Assembly (NCBI GenBank): GCA_023459755.1
Contig: JAEWSS010000271.1
Location: 1-7,752 of the forward strand
Source of the DNA: Verrucomicrobiota bacterium
Lineage (GTDB): Bacteria > Verrucomicrobiota > Lentisphaeria > Victivallales > Victivallaceae
Length of the DNA: 7,752 nucleotides
Reading direction: 5' to 3'
The translations under genes were made by a program, and so were the position numbers. Of the stretch, positions 1-7,752 are shown piece by piece. Under the pieces are notes generated by a model, which saw only the letters and a program-made list of their open reading frames with translations, made no database searches and was not told the DNA's origin. Each line of letters opens with the position of its first letter. Within the stretch, counting starts at the first letter, position 1.

Positions 1-2327
1 CGGCCGGTGAGGTCGAACACCAGCTTTTGACAGCCGAAAGAGTAGTCGAAAACCGCCGCGGTGTCGCCGGAAAGGATCAGTGCGTCCATTTCGCCGACAA
101 CGCCGGAGAAGTCGCCGATGTAGTCGGTAAATTTTAACCGGCGTTCTCCGGCAACGTCGCCGCCTTTCACTGTCCCTGAAAATGAGAGCAGGTCTCCGCT
201 GCCGGTAAAGACAATTTCACTGTACCCGGTAACATTGGCGGTGCAGGTGGCGTCATATTTGCCGCCGCCGAAAATGTTGCCGGTTATGGTGGTCGCCGCG
301 GTGGAAACGTCTATCACCAGCAAGGCGTTGCCGGCAACGCGCGACACGCCCGACGAATCGGCGTATCCTCCGGCGTAGATGTTGCCGGAAACCGTGCATC
401 CGGATAGCGTTGTGGTTGTTCCGCCGACGCTCATCACGGTTCCGCTGCCGGAGGCCGAACCGCCGCCCACAACATAGCCGAGTTGTGAATTGCTTATGGT
501 CAAGGTTATGCCGCCGGAGACCGTGCCGGTTTTTCCGTCTCTTGCACTGCCGCCGCCGAGCAGCCAGTTGGTCGCTCCGGTGGTAACTGCGGTGTTGTGC
601 TGGTGAACGATACCGGAAACGGTCAGATTGATGTCGCCGCCGGTGGTGTTGTTGGAGGCGCCGGAGAAGGTTCCGCCGTAAATCGTTCCGGAATAAGTGC
701 CGCCGGTGATGGCGGCGTTAACGTTTCCGACGATGGTGTTGTTCAGGCCGCCGCAGTAAATGTTGCCGGTGTTTTTGGTTCCGGTCAACCTGATGTCGGC
801 ATTGACGTTTCCGGCCACTGCGACGCCGGAGGCGGTTCCGTACAGTCCGTTGATGATTCGGCAGTTGACTGCCGAGAGCGTGTAATCGTCTCCTTTCTGC
901 CAGCCGTACAGCAGTTTGTATTGACCGTAGATGTTCAGTTCCGTGGCGCCGTTGGCATTGCTCAGTGTGAAGTCAATTTTCTGGTTGGTTTCGGTGATGG
1001 AGTACGGCGTTGTTTTATTCACGGTGGCGGTGCCGGACGGCAAAAGCAGCGTCAGTTGATTCAACGCGGTACTGTTGATCAGCGTGTAGATGCCGGTGAC
1101 GATCCTTGCCGTGAGGTCGAGTTTCCAGGTAATGGCTGGAAGTGAGGCGCCGCTGAAGTTCAAAATCGTGCTGCCGGTCGCCGGTTGATCCGGCGTGAAG
1201 GTCACCGGTCCCTGGATCACCGCGCCGGAGGCGATCAGGACACTGCCGCCGGTGGCGACGGTTAATTCGGAGATTGTTGCCGCCGAGGCGACGGAAAGCA
1301 GTCCGGCGTTCAGTCTGATGTCGGTGGCGGACACCCCCTGACCGAGATACAGACTGCCGTCGCTGATCTCCACGTCGCTGACGTTGTTGATGTGGGCGTT
1401 GGGGAGCAAACCTGATATACGCATGACTCCGCCGGACGTTATGGATATATTCCGGACATTTGAGCGCATGGCGCTGGACAATACCATATTACCGCCGACG
1501 ATGGCGGCACCGATCAGTGTGGTGGCTCGCCAGCATTCCATGTCGCCGAAAACCGTAAGCTCAACGGCGGAAAGATTTGACCCGCTGGCAATAGCTCCCG
1601 ACATGATTATGGTGTCACTTTGTATTCCGCTGTTGGCAAAGGTTTGTCTTCCGCCGGACATGATAATGCTGCTTGAGGCAATTCCGCCATTAATATTTTG
1701 TTTTCCTCCGGACGAAACAATGGTCGAAACAACCGTTCCGCCGGAAATGGTTTGCGTTCCGTCATTGCCTATAAAATTTGATACAGCCAATCCGCCTGAA
1801 CTGATAACGAAATATCCTCTGGACGCTATAGTATTATTGACCGCGGTCCCCTCGAGTCCAAAATGATCGCCGTCATAATACACATCTTCAGCAAAACCGC
1901 CGCTATCAATAAAAAGACCGCCTCCTCGATTTCCACTAGTGGTAATTCCCGATGCATAACCTCCGGACAATACAGACATTCCGGCAACTGCACCAATTCG
2001 CGTATTCAATGCGCTTCCGCCGCTGTAAACATCAATAGCGCCCCAAAGATCAATGTTGCTTCCTGAAATTACGCCGCCGTTACTAACCATTATTACGGCC
2101 GAAACGTACCCGGAACTGCAGGCGCCGGTATAAATCGCACTTCCTCCGCTGAGTACAACCATATTGCGGACTTCACTGTCTGGATCATTCAGGTCGTATC
2201 CGGAGACGGTACATCCGGATATGATAACGGTATTGCCTGATACGACTGGTTCGTTGGATTTTGGCATGCGTTGTTGGGTTCCTCCGGCGTTTTCCGGAAG
2301 CGAGGTCGTGATCGTCGATGTTGTCAT
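1..2327 (-). CDS. Large SGG-repeat surface/adhesin-like protein, N-terminal 775 residues (3' end outside window)
   Basis: A minus-strand frame is open without a stop from the ATG at 2327-2325 to the left edge, giving 775 codons. An AAGGA ribosome binding site lies a few bases before the ATG, which supports this start. The protein begins MTTSTITTSLPENAGG and has no hydrophobic signal peptide. Residues of about 57-300 carry short imperfect repeats built around S-G-G, as in autotransporter passenger strand-loop-strand (AIDA-type) repeats. Residues of about 300-460 are less repetitive beta-type sequence. From about 460 onward come Gly-rich strands ending in GGG or GG (NIYCGG, IYGGTFSG, YVVGGGSA, NIYAGG, NIFGGG). 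It is Ser/Thr/Gly/Ala rich with few charges, as expected for a beta-helical extracellular protein. Similar signal-less SGG proteins are common in Lentisphaerota. Adhesion or surface display is inference. The secretion route is not visible, because the C terminus, where a beta-barrel or other sorting domain would sit, is missing. The first third is noticeably more AT-rich than the rest. Confidence 0.85.
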   Translation of the reverse strand, partial: MTTSTITTSLPENAGGTQQRMPKSNEPVVSGNTVIISGCTVSGYDLNDPDSEVRNMVVLSGGSAIYTGACSSGYVSAVIMVSNGGVISGSNIDLWGAIDVYSGGSALNTRIGAVAGMSVLSGGYASGITTSGNRGGGLFIDSGGFAEDVYYDGDHFGLEGTAVNNTIASRGYFVISSGGLAVSNFIGNDGTQTISGGTVVSTIVSSGGKQNINGGIASSSIIMSGGRQTFANSGIQSDTIIMSGAIASGSNLSAVELTVFGDMECWRATTLIGAAIVGGNMVLSSAMRSNVRNISITSGGVMRISGLLPNAHINNVSDVEISDGSLYLGQGVSATDIRLNAGLLSVASAATISELTVATGGSVLIASGAVIQGPVTFTPDQPATGSTILNFSGASLPAITWKLDLTARIVTGIYTLINSTALNQLTLLLPSGTATVNKTTPYSITETNQKIDFTLSNANGATELNIYGQYKLLYGWQKGDDYTLSAVNCRIINGLYGTASGVAVAGNVNADIRLTGTKNTGNIYCGGLNNTIVGNVNAAITGGTYSGTIYGGTFSGASNNTTGGDINLTVSGIVHQHNTAVTTGATNWLLGGGSARDGKTGTVSGGITLTISNSQLGYVVGGGSASGSGTVMSVGGTTTTLSGCTVSGNIYAGGYADSSGVSRVAGNALLVIDVSTAATTITGNIFGGGKYDATCTANVTGYSEIVFTGSGDLLSFSGTVKGGDVAGERRLKFTDYIGDFSGVVGEMDALILSGDTAAVFDYSFGCQKLVFDLTG
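258..775 (-). repeat. Glycine ladder (IYGGG-type) repeats within the surface protein
   Basis: At least six strand-plus-glycine-turn units are visible: NIYCGG, TIYGGTFSG, WLLGGGSA, YVVGGGSA, NIYAGGYAD and NIFGGGKYD. They are spaced unevenly, about 20-40 residues apart, and often accompanied by V-x-GN or G-x-V/I elements. They differ in character from the SGG units nearer the N terminus and probably form a second beta-helical domain. Boundaries are approximate. Confidence 0.6.
1428..2159 (-). repeat. SGG-type passenger repeats within the surface protein
   Basis: About a dozen imperfect units of roughly 16-22 residues recur, each ending in a turn such as VLSGGSA, VYSGGSA, VLSGGYA, FIDSGGFA, ISSGGLA, ISGGTV, SSGGKQ and MSGGRQ, between short hydrophobic strands. 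The units are divergent in DNA sequence and appear as recurring tcc/gcc-gcc-gga/gga blocks on the plus strand. This is the pattern of beta-solenoid passenger repeats. Boundaries are approximate. Confidence 0.7.
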
Positions 2328-2349
2328 ATTTTCTGTCCTTTCTTGTTTT

Positions 2350-2363
2350 GGCGAAAAATCGCC
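2350..2363 (-). promoter_or_regulatory. Small hairpin in the leader of the surface-protein mRNA
   Basis: On the minus strand the leader contains GGCGA-TTTT-TCGCC, a perfect 5-bp stem with a four-base loop. It lies about 10 bases upstream of the AAGGA ribosome binding site. It could tune translation or protect the 5' end of the message. A chance palindrome is possible, so function is inference. Confidence 0.35.
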
Positions 2364-2378
2364 GTTGAGGTGACGGAA

Positions 2379-2437
2379 AAGTATCGACTTCATTCATTGA
2401 AAATAACTCGGGTTCGACGGACGGGCAAACGATACTT
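2379..2437. repeat. 8-bp inverted repeat around the surface-protein promoter
   Basis: AAGTATCG at 2379-2386 and CGATACTT at 2430-2437 are exact inverted copies, 43 bp apart. The candidate minus-strand promoter lies between them. The arrangement could be a pair of regulator half-sites. An 8-bp match in a gap this size can also arise by chance. Confidence 0.3.
2400..2428 (-). promoter_or_regulatory. Candidate sigma-70 promoter for the surface-protein gene
   Basis: On the minus strand TTGCCC (plus 2423-2428) and TATTTT (plus 2400-2405) are separated by 17 bases. Each matches 4 of 6 consensus positions. Transcription would begin near 2393, leaving a leader of about 65 bases. The match is modest but it is the best-spaced pair I see in this AT-rich gap. 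Confidence 0.3.
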
Positions 2438-2464
2438 AAAAATTTCTCCTTTTTTATTTGATTT

Positions 2465-2493
2465 TTGACGAAGCCGGATTATGTTATTAACAT
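2465..2493 (+). promoter_or_regulatory. Candidate promoter for the tRNA-Gly gene
   Basis: TTGACG (2465-2470, 5 of 6 matches to the -35 consensus) is followed after exactly 17 bases by TAACAT (2488-2493, 4 of 6 matches to the -10). The predicted start near 2500 leaves a 5' leader of about 20 bases before the tRNA, a normal distance. The -10 lies inside the palindrome ATGTTA-T-TAACAT (2481-2493). Confidence 0.5.
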
Positions 2494-2522
2494 GTAACGG
2501 TCTTTGCGCGGTTGTTTATTGT

Positions 2523-2596
2523 GCGGGCGTAGCAAAACGGTCATGCTCCAGCTTCCCAAGCTGGCGACGCCGGTTCGACTCCGGTCACCCGCTCCA
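2523..2596 (+). tRNA. tRNA-Gly, anticodon CCC, CCA end encoded
   Basis: The 74 bases fold into a cloverleaf. The acceptor strand GCGGGCG pairs with CACCCGC, followed by T73 and an encoded CCA. The anticodon stem CCAGC/GCTGG encloses the loop TTCCCAA, giving anticodon CCC, which reads GGG. The T arm is GCCGG-TTCGACT-CCGGT, with one G-T pair, and the variable loop is four bases. The GCGGGCG start and CTTCCCAAGC loop resemble bacterial tRNA-Gly(CCC). Two oddities are visible. The sixth acceptor pair is C-A, and the D stem has only three good pairs (GCA/TGC) with A opposite A at the fourth and C in place of the usual A21. A run of seven T follows the CCA directly. The call is firm; whether the tRNA is fully active is less certain. 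Confidence 0.88.
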
Positions 2597-2603
2597 TTTT
2601 TTT
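2597..2603 (+). terminator. T-run directly after the tRNA
   Basis: Seven consecutive T residues follow the encoded CCA. With the G+C-rich T arm and acceptor stem just upstream, this could end transcription or cause pausing. There is no separate dedicated hairpin, so transcription may also continue into tsaC 61 bases downstream. Confidence 0.3.
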
Positions 2604-2614
2604 AATTCCGGCAT

Positions 2615-2620
2615 TATAAC
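2615..2620 (+). promoter_or_regulatory. Possible -10 element upstream of tsaC
   Basis: TATAAC matches 5 of 6 positions of the -10 consensus and lies 37 bases before the tsaC ATG. No convincing -35 is found at the right distance; that position falls at the CCA end of the tRNA. It may give tsaC its own weak promoter. Confidence 0.25.
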
Positions 2621-2657
2621 ATACGGCTTACATCGCCTTCCGGTCGATTCCAATTTT

Positions 2658-3245
2658 ATGAAATATTCTTCACAAACACATTCCGAAGTCGTCGCCGCCT
2701 GCGTCGAGGCACTGAAACGCCCCGGCGCGGTCGTTCTGCTGCCCACTGAAACCGTCTACGGGCTGGTCTGCCGCTGGAGCGATGCCGCCGCCCGTGAACG
2801 CATCTACGCGCTTAAGCACCGCTGTAAAAACAAACTGCTCGCCATGTTCGCTCCAGATATGTCCGCCGCCGAACGCTACGGCGCTGTGATCAACGACTTG
2901 GGACGCCGTTTGTTTGAACGGTTCACTCCCGGCGGGATCACCATCATCTGCGGCGACCGCACCGGCGGCACGGTCGGCGTCCGGGTGCCGGACCACCCGC
3001 TGGTTCTCGCGGTTCTGAGGTCGCTCGGCGAACCTTTGGCCTCCACCAGCGCCAATTTGTCCGGAACCCCCGCGGCGCTGGACTGCGCAACCGGTCTGGC
3101 CGGGCTGGACGGCGCGGTTGAGCTGGCGGTTGACGGCGGCGCGCTGCCGGTCGATTCGCTGGCCTCCACCGTGGTCGACGCCACCGGAAGCACTCCGAAA
3201 ATCCTGCGCGCTGGCGCAATTCCGCCCGCGGTTATACTGGCTTGA
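2658..3245 (+). CDS. tsaC: L-threonylcarbamoyladenylate synthase, Sua5/YrdC/TsaC family
   Basis: This 195-residue protein makes threonylcarbamoyl-AMP from threonine, bicarbonate and ATP in the cytoplasm. That is the first step of t6A37 modification of tRNAs reading ANN codons. The single YrdC domain shows PTETVYGL at residues 29-36, the ALKHR segment at about 51-55 where substrate-binding Lys and Arg usually sit, VGVRVPDHP at 106-114, STSANLSG at 129-136, and STVVD and LRAG near the end. The length suits the short TsaC form; the extra C-terminal domain of Sua5 is absent. The frame stays open upstream through the tRNA to an ATG at 2481, but that would overlap the RNA gene. The ATG at 2658 is the last one before the conserved domain and gives a normal N terminus. 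No clear Shine-Dalgarno sequence precedes it. The usual W/F-PGPLT motif reads FTPGGIT here (about 89-95), a mild variant. TsaB, TsaD and TsaE are not in view. Confidence 0.92.
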   Translation: MKYSSQTHSEVVAACVEALKRPGAVVLLPTETVYGLVCRWSDAAARERIYALKHRCKNKLLAMFAPDMSAAERYGAVINDLGRRLFERFTPGGITIICGDRTGGTVGVRVPDHPLVLAVLRSLGEPLASTSANLSGTPAALDCATGLAGLDGAVELAVDGGALPVDSLASTVVDATGSTPKILRAGAIPPAVILA

Positions 3246-3274
3246 AAAAAGCCGCGCTAAAGTTTTTTGCGGAC

Positions 3275-3333
3275 TTGTAAAAAAACGGTTTGCATGTATC
3301 TTATTGATTAGTACAGCTGGTATTAATATATAT
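3275..3333 (+). promoter_or_regulatory. AT-rich promoter region for gyrB (recA)
   Basis: The 103-base gap between tsaC and gyrB is AT-rich and holds two plausible sigma-70 pairs. TTGTAA (3275-3280) and TATCTT (3297-3302) have a 16-base spacer and would give a leader of about 40 bases. TTGATT (3304-3309) and TATATA (3327-3332) have a 17-base spacer but would start transcription inside the AAGAGGG ribosome binding site. The first is therefore more likely. I see no CTGT-N8-ACAG LexA-type site. Confidence 0.35.
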
Positions 3334-3336
3334 TAA

Positions 3337-5835
<2,499 letters not shown>

Positions 5836-5853
5836 ATTTTTAAGGAGCAGTAT

Positions 5854-6966
5854 ATGGCAAAAGAGAAGGAAAATCTCGACCCGACCGCTGAAAGCCGGGC
5901 GCGCAGTTTGGCCATCACTATAAGTCAGATCGAAAAAGAATTCGGCAAAGGCTCAATCATGCGTCTGGGCGATTCCGGACGCTACGGCGAAGTCGCAACC
6001 ATCTCCACCGGCGCGCTGTCGCTGGATCTGGCGCTGGGCATCGGCGGACTGCCGCGCGGCCGGATCATCGAAATATTCGGGCCGGAGTCAAGCGGCAAGA
6101 CCACTTTGTGTCTGCACGTGATCGCCAACGCCCAGCGCGCCGGCGGCAGCTGCGCGATTATCGACGCCGAACATGCGGTCGATCCGATTTATGCCAAAAA
6201 AATCGGCGTCAACACCGACGATCTGCTGATCTCACAGCCGGACTGCGGCGAAGACGCGCTGAATATCGCCGACTCGCTGATCCGCAGTAACGCGATCGAC
6301 GTGCTGGTGGTGGACTCGGTGGCGGCGCTGGTGCCGCGCGCCGAAATCGAAGGTCAGATGGGCGACTCCCATATGGGACTTCAGGCGCGGTTGATGTCGC
6401 AGGCGCTGCGCAAGATTACCGGTGCGGCGGCGAAAAGCCGCACCTGCGTGATTTTTACCAACCAGATCCGCGAAAAAATCGGCGTGATGTTCGGCAATCC
6501 TGAAACCACCACCGGCGGCAACGCACTGAAATTTTACGCCTCGATCCGCATGGACATCCGGAAGATCGCAGTGCTGAAAGACCCGTCCGGAGAGGCCAAC
6601 GGCAACCGCTGCCGGGTCAAGGTGGTAAAAAACAAAATGGCGCCGCCGTTCCGCACCGCCGAGTTCGATATAACTTATGCGCAGGGCATTTCGCGCGCCG
6701 GAAGCATCCTGGACGTGGCCAGCGATATGAACATTGTCGAGAAGCGCGGTTCGTGGTTCTCGTTTGAGGGCGAGCAGCTGGCCCAGGGGCGGGAAGCCAC
6801 CAAGATGCTGCTTGAGACGGACCGTGACCTTCAGGATCGCATCCTGACGCGGATACGGGAAAAACTTGCGGAAAAGATGGCGGTTTCCGAGCCGTCCGCC
6901 TCCGCGGCTGCGGACACCGGTGAAGCGGCGGCGGATGCCGTGCTTCCGGCCGGCGACGCCGAATAA
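5854..6966 (+). CDS. recA: Recombinase RecA
   Basis: RecA forms filaments on single-stranded DNA, drives homologous pairing and strand exchange with ATP, and stimulates LexA-type self-cleavage. The protein has 370 residues (E. coli 353). Visible motifs are KGSIMRLGD at 32-40, Walker A GPESSGKT at 76-83, AEHAVDP at 105-111 with catalytic Glu106, and Walker B VLVVDS around 150-155. Loop L1 is [20 protein letters not shown] (164-183), and loop L2 contains [20 protein letters not shown] (203-222) with the DNA-sensing Gln204. The C-terminal domain follows, ending in an Ala/acidic tail (about 344-370), as in many RecA proteins where an acidic tail damps DNA binding. A strong AAGGAG site sits in the 18-base gap after gyrB. 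No SOS box or separate promoter is visible in that gap, so expression probably depends at least partly on the gyrB promoter. recX is not adjacent. A terminator-like hairpin follows. Confidence 0.98.
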   Translation: MAKEKENLDPTAESRARSLAITISQIEKEFGKGSIMRLGDSGRYGEVATISTGALSLDLALGIGGLPRGRIIEIFGPESSGKTTLCLHVIANAQRAGGSCAIIDAEHAVDPIYAKKIGVNTDDLLISQPDCGEDALNIADSLIRSNAIDVLVVDSVAALVPRAEIEGQMGDSHMGLQARLMSQALRKITGAAAKSRTCVIFTNQIREKIGVMFGNPETTTGGNALKFYASIRMDIRKIAVLKDPSGEANGNRCRVKVVKNKMAPPFRTAEFDITYAQGISRAGSILDVASDMNIVEKRGSWFSFEGEQLAQGREATKMLLETDRDLQDRILTRIREKLAEKMAVSEPSASAAADTGEAAADAVLPAGDAE

Positions 6967-6972
6967 AACATC

Positions 6973-6999
6973 TCCGGGCGGCCGCAACCGCCGCCCGGA
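6973..6999 (+). terminator. Hairpin terminator after recA
   Basis: Seven bases after the recA stop codon, TCCGGGCGG (6973-6981) and CCGCCCGGA (6991-6999) form a perfect 9-bp G+C-rich stem with a 9-base loop. The following ACATTATATTTG is AT-rich but not a clean T-run, so it is a moderate intrinsic terminator. It probably separates the gyrB-recA transcript from the next gene. Confidence 0.6.
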
Positions 7000-7029
7000 A
7001 CATTATATTTGTACGCGGGGAGGCTGACC

Positions 7030-7752
7030 ATGACGGGATGCTGGTATAAGATCGCGGCCGGATTTTTTTGCGCTGCGGTTGCCGTCGGTTATGCGACGGC
7101 GGCCGAAGACGCTGCGCCTGCGGCGTCACTGCCGGAGGCGGCGGTGGACGCCGGAAGTTATCCGATGCGGCGGCGTGCCGATATGGCACTGGCGCTTGGT
7201 GATTTTGCCGGCGCGGAAAAGGACTATCGCGTGTATATCAGCGCGGCACAGGCCAGAGGCGACGGCAATGCGATGCTTGACGGCGCGGTTCGGCTGGTAA
7301 ATCTGCGTCTTCAGCAGGGAGATGCGGCGGGAGCCGAGGCTGAATGGCGGCAGTTTGTCGGCGGCAGCGGCGGCGTGGACACGCTTACCGGACAACTGCT
7401 GGAAGCCGATATTATGATGGTTCGCGGCGATTTTGCCGCGGCGGCGGAGAAGCTTTCCGGGTTGCTGGCAAACGCCGATTTGCCGGAGTCTCTGCATTCA
7501 CCGGTGGCCTATGCGCTGGGCGAAGCGCTGATGCGGCAGGGGAAATATATTGACGCGGTCGGCGTCTACCGCCTGCTTGCGGCCAGTGGAAAGGAACCGG
7601 AGGCGCGGTTTCGTGAGATTTTTGCACTTCAAAGCGCCGACGAATTGATCGATAGTCAGAAAAAAATATCAGAACTTGCCGCCGATGATAAACTTACCGC
7701 GTCGGACAGCGCCAGGCTGGAATTGCTTAAAATCCGTCAGGCGGTCGGCGAG
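7030..7752 (+). CDS. Secreted/periplasmic TPR-repeat protein, N-terminal 241 residues (3' end outside window)
   Basis: The frame is open from the ATG at 7030 to the right edge. A strong GGGGAGG ribosome binding site six bases before the ATG fixes the start. The N terminus is a Sec signal peptide: a Lys at position 7, a hydrophobic stretch of about 9-22, and a likely cut after Ala-Thr-Ala at 22-24, before AEDA. A Cys at 14 does not make a convincing lipobox. After an Ala/Pro-rich linker come helical-hairpin units resembling tetratricopeptide repeats: ALALGDFAGAEKDY (53-66), LRLQQGDAAGAEAEW (92-106), MVRGDFAAAAEKL (130-142) and ALMRQGKYIDAVGVY (166-180). The G-D-x-x-x-A and G-K-Y-x-x-A signatures are typical of TPRs. 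Such exported TPR proteins act as scaffolds in envelope assembly or protein complexes. No specific role can be read here. It lies 63 bases after recA, beyond the hairpin, and is probably transcribed separately or by readthrough. Confidence 0.8.
   Translation, partial: MTGCWYKIAAGFFCAAVAVGYATAAEDAAPAASLPEAAVDAGSYPMRRRADMALALGDFAGAEKDYRVYISAAQARGDGNAMLDGAVRLVNLRLQQGDAAGAEAEWRQFVGGSGGVDTLTGQLLEADIMMVRGDFAAAAEKLSGLLANADLPESLHSPVAYALGEALMRQGKYIDAVGVYRLLAASGKEPEARFREIFALQSADELIDSQKKISELAADDKLTASDSARLELLKIRQAVGE

Noticed and set aside
1..1400. Possible CRISPR or satellite array suggested by recurring gccgccgga-like words
   Set aside because: Spacing is irregular, the words are in frame with Gly/Ser/Ala codons, and the reading frame stays open throughout, so they reflect protein repeats.
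597..2066. Several plus-strand reading frames of 67-182 codons inside the surface-protein gene
   Set aside because: They are antisense to the continuous 775-codon minus-strand frame, lack ribosome binding sites, and show repeated low-complexity residues that mirror the repeats on the other strand.
2185..2397. Minus-strand 70-codon frame starting in the leader of the surface-protein gene
   Set aside because: It overlaps the well-supported start in another frame, has no ribosome binding site, and its basic composition is typical of an out-of-frame reading.
2481..2657. Longer N terminus for tsaC beginning at 2481
   Set aside because: It would translate straight through the tRNA gene and its promoter. 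The extra 59 residues look nothing like the family, while the ATG at 2658 gives the normal length.
3246..3272. CCGC...GCGG hairpin followed by T-run on the minus strand after tsaC
   Set aside because: The stem is only about four base pairs with a long loop, and no minus-strand gene ends here. On the plus strand there is no T-run after it.
5836..5853. Possible LexA/SOS operator between gyrB and recA
   Set aside because: The gap is only 18 bases, mostly the ribosome binding site, and no dyad is present.
6232..6987. 251-codon minus-strand frame antisense to recA
   Set aside because: It is a shadow of recA with high His/Arg content and no start signal, and it also overlaps the terminator hairpin.

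Overview
The window is an ordinary chromosomal housekeeping segment next to a large, fast-evolving surface-protein gene. Its overall look suggests a Gram-negative member of the PVC group, most likely Lentisphaerota (Victivallis-like). The reasons are the giant SGG-repeat protein that starts without a signal peptide, the Gram-negative type of GyrB with a long insert in its TOPRIM half, and the high-GC coding style. This placement is inference from family knowledge; no search was run.

Layout: the left 2.3 kb is the 5' part of one long minus-strand gene that runs off the left edge. It encodes a repetitive adhesin-like or autotransporter-passenger-like protein, with an SGG-repeat domain near the N terminus and a glycine-rich GGG-ladder domain further on. 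It is followed by a divergent intergenic region (2328-2522) with a candidate promoter on each strand, an 8-bp inverted repeat and a small leader hairpin. Then, all on the plus strand, come a tRNA-Gly(CCC) gene with some irregular base pairs, tsaC (threonylcarbamoyl-AMP synthase), gyrB, recA, a hairpin that probably ends the recA transcript, and the 5' part of a secreted TPR protein that runs off the right edge.

How the genes relate: tsaC makes the intermediate for the t6A modification of ANN-decoding tRNAs and sits just after a tRNA gene, though tRNA-Gly is not its target. gyrB and recA are separated by only 18 bp and probably share a transcript, linking supercoiling and recombination; neither gyrA nor recX is next to them. 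The secreted TPR protein has its own strong ribosome binding site after the terminator.

I found no defence system, CRISPR array, transposon or multi-gene cluster of unknown function. The most unusual items are the surface protein with its internal composition change, the irregular tRNA, the gyrB-recA pairing and a cysteine-bearing insert in GyrB. There is no stretch longer than 300 bases without a gene.
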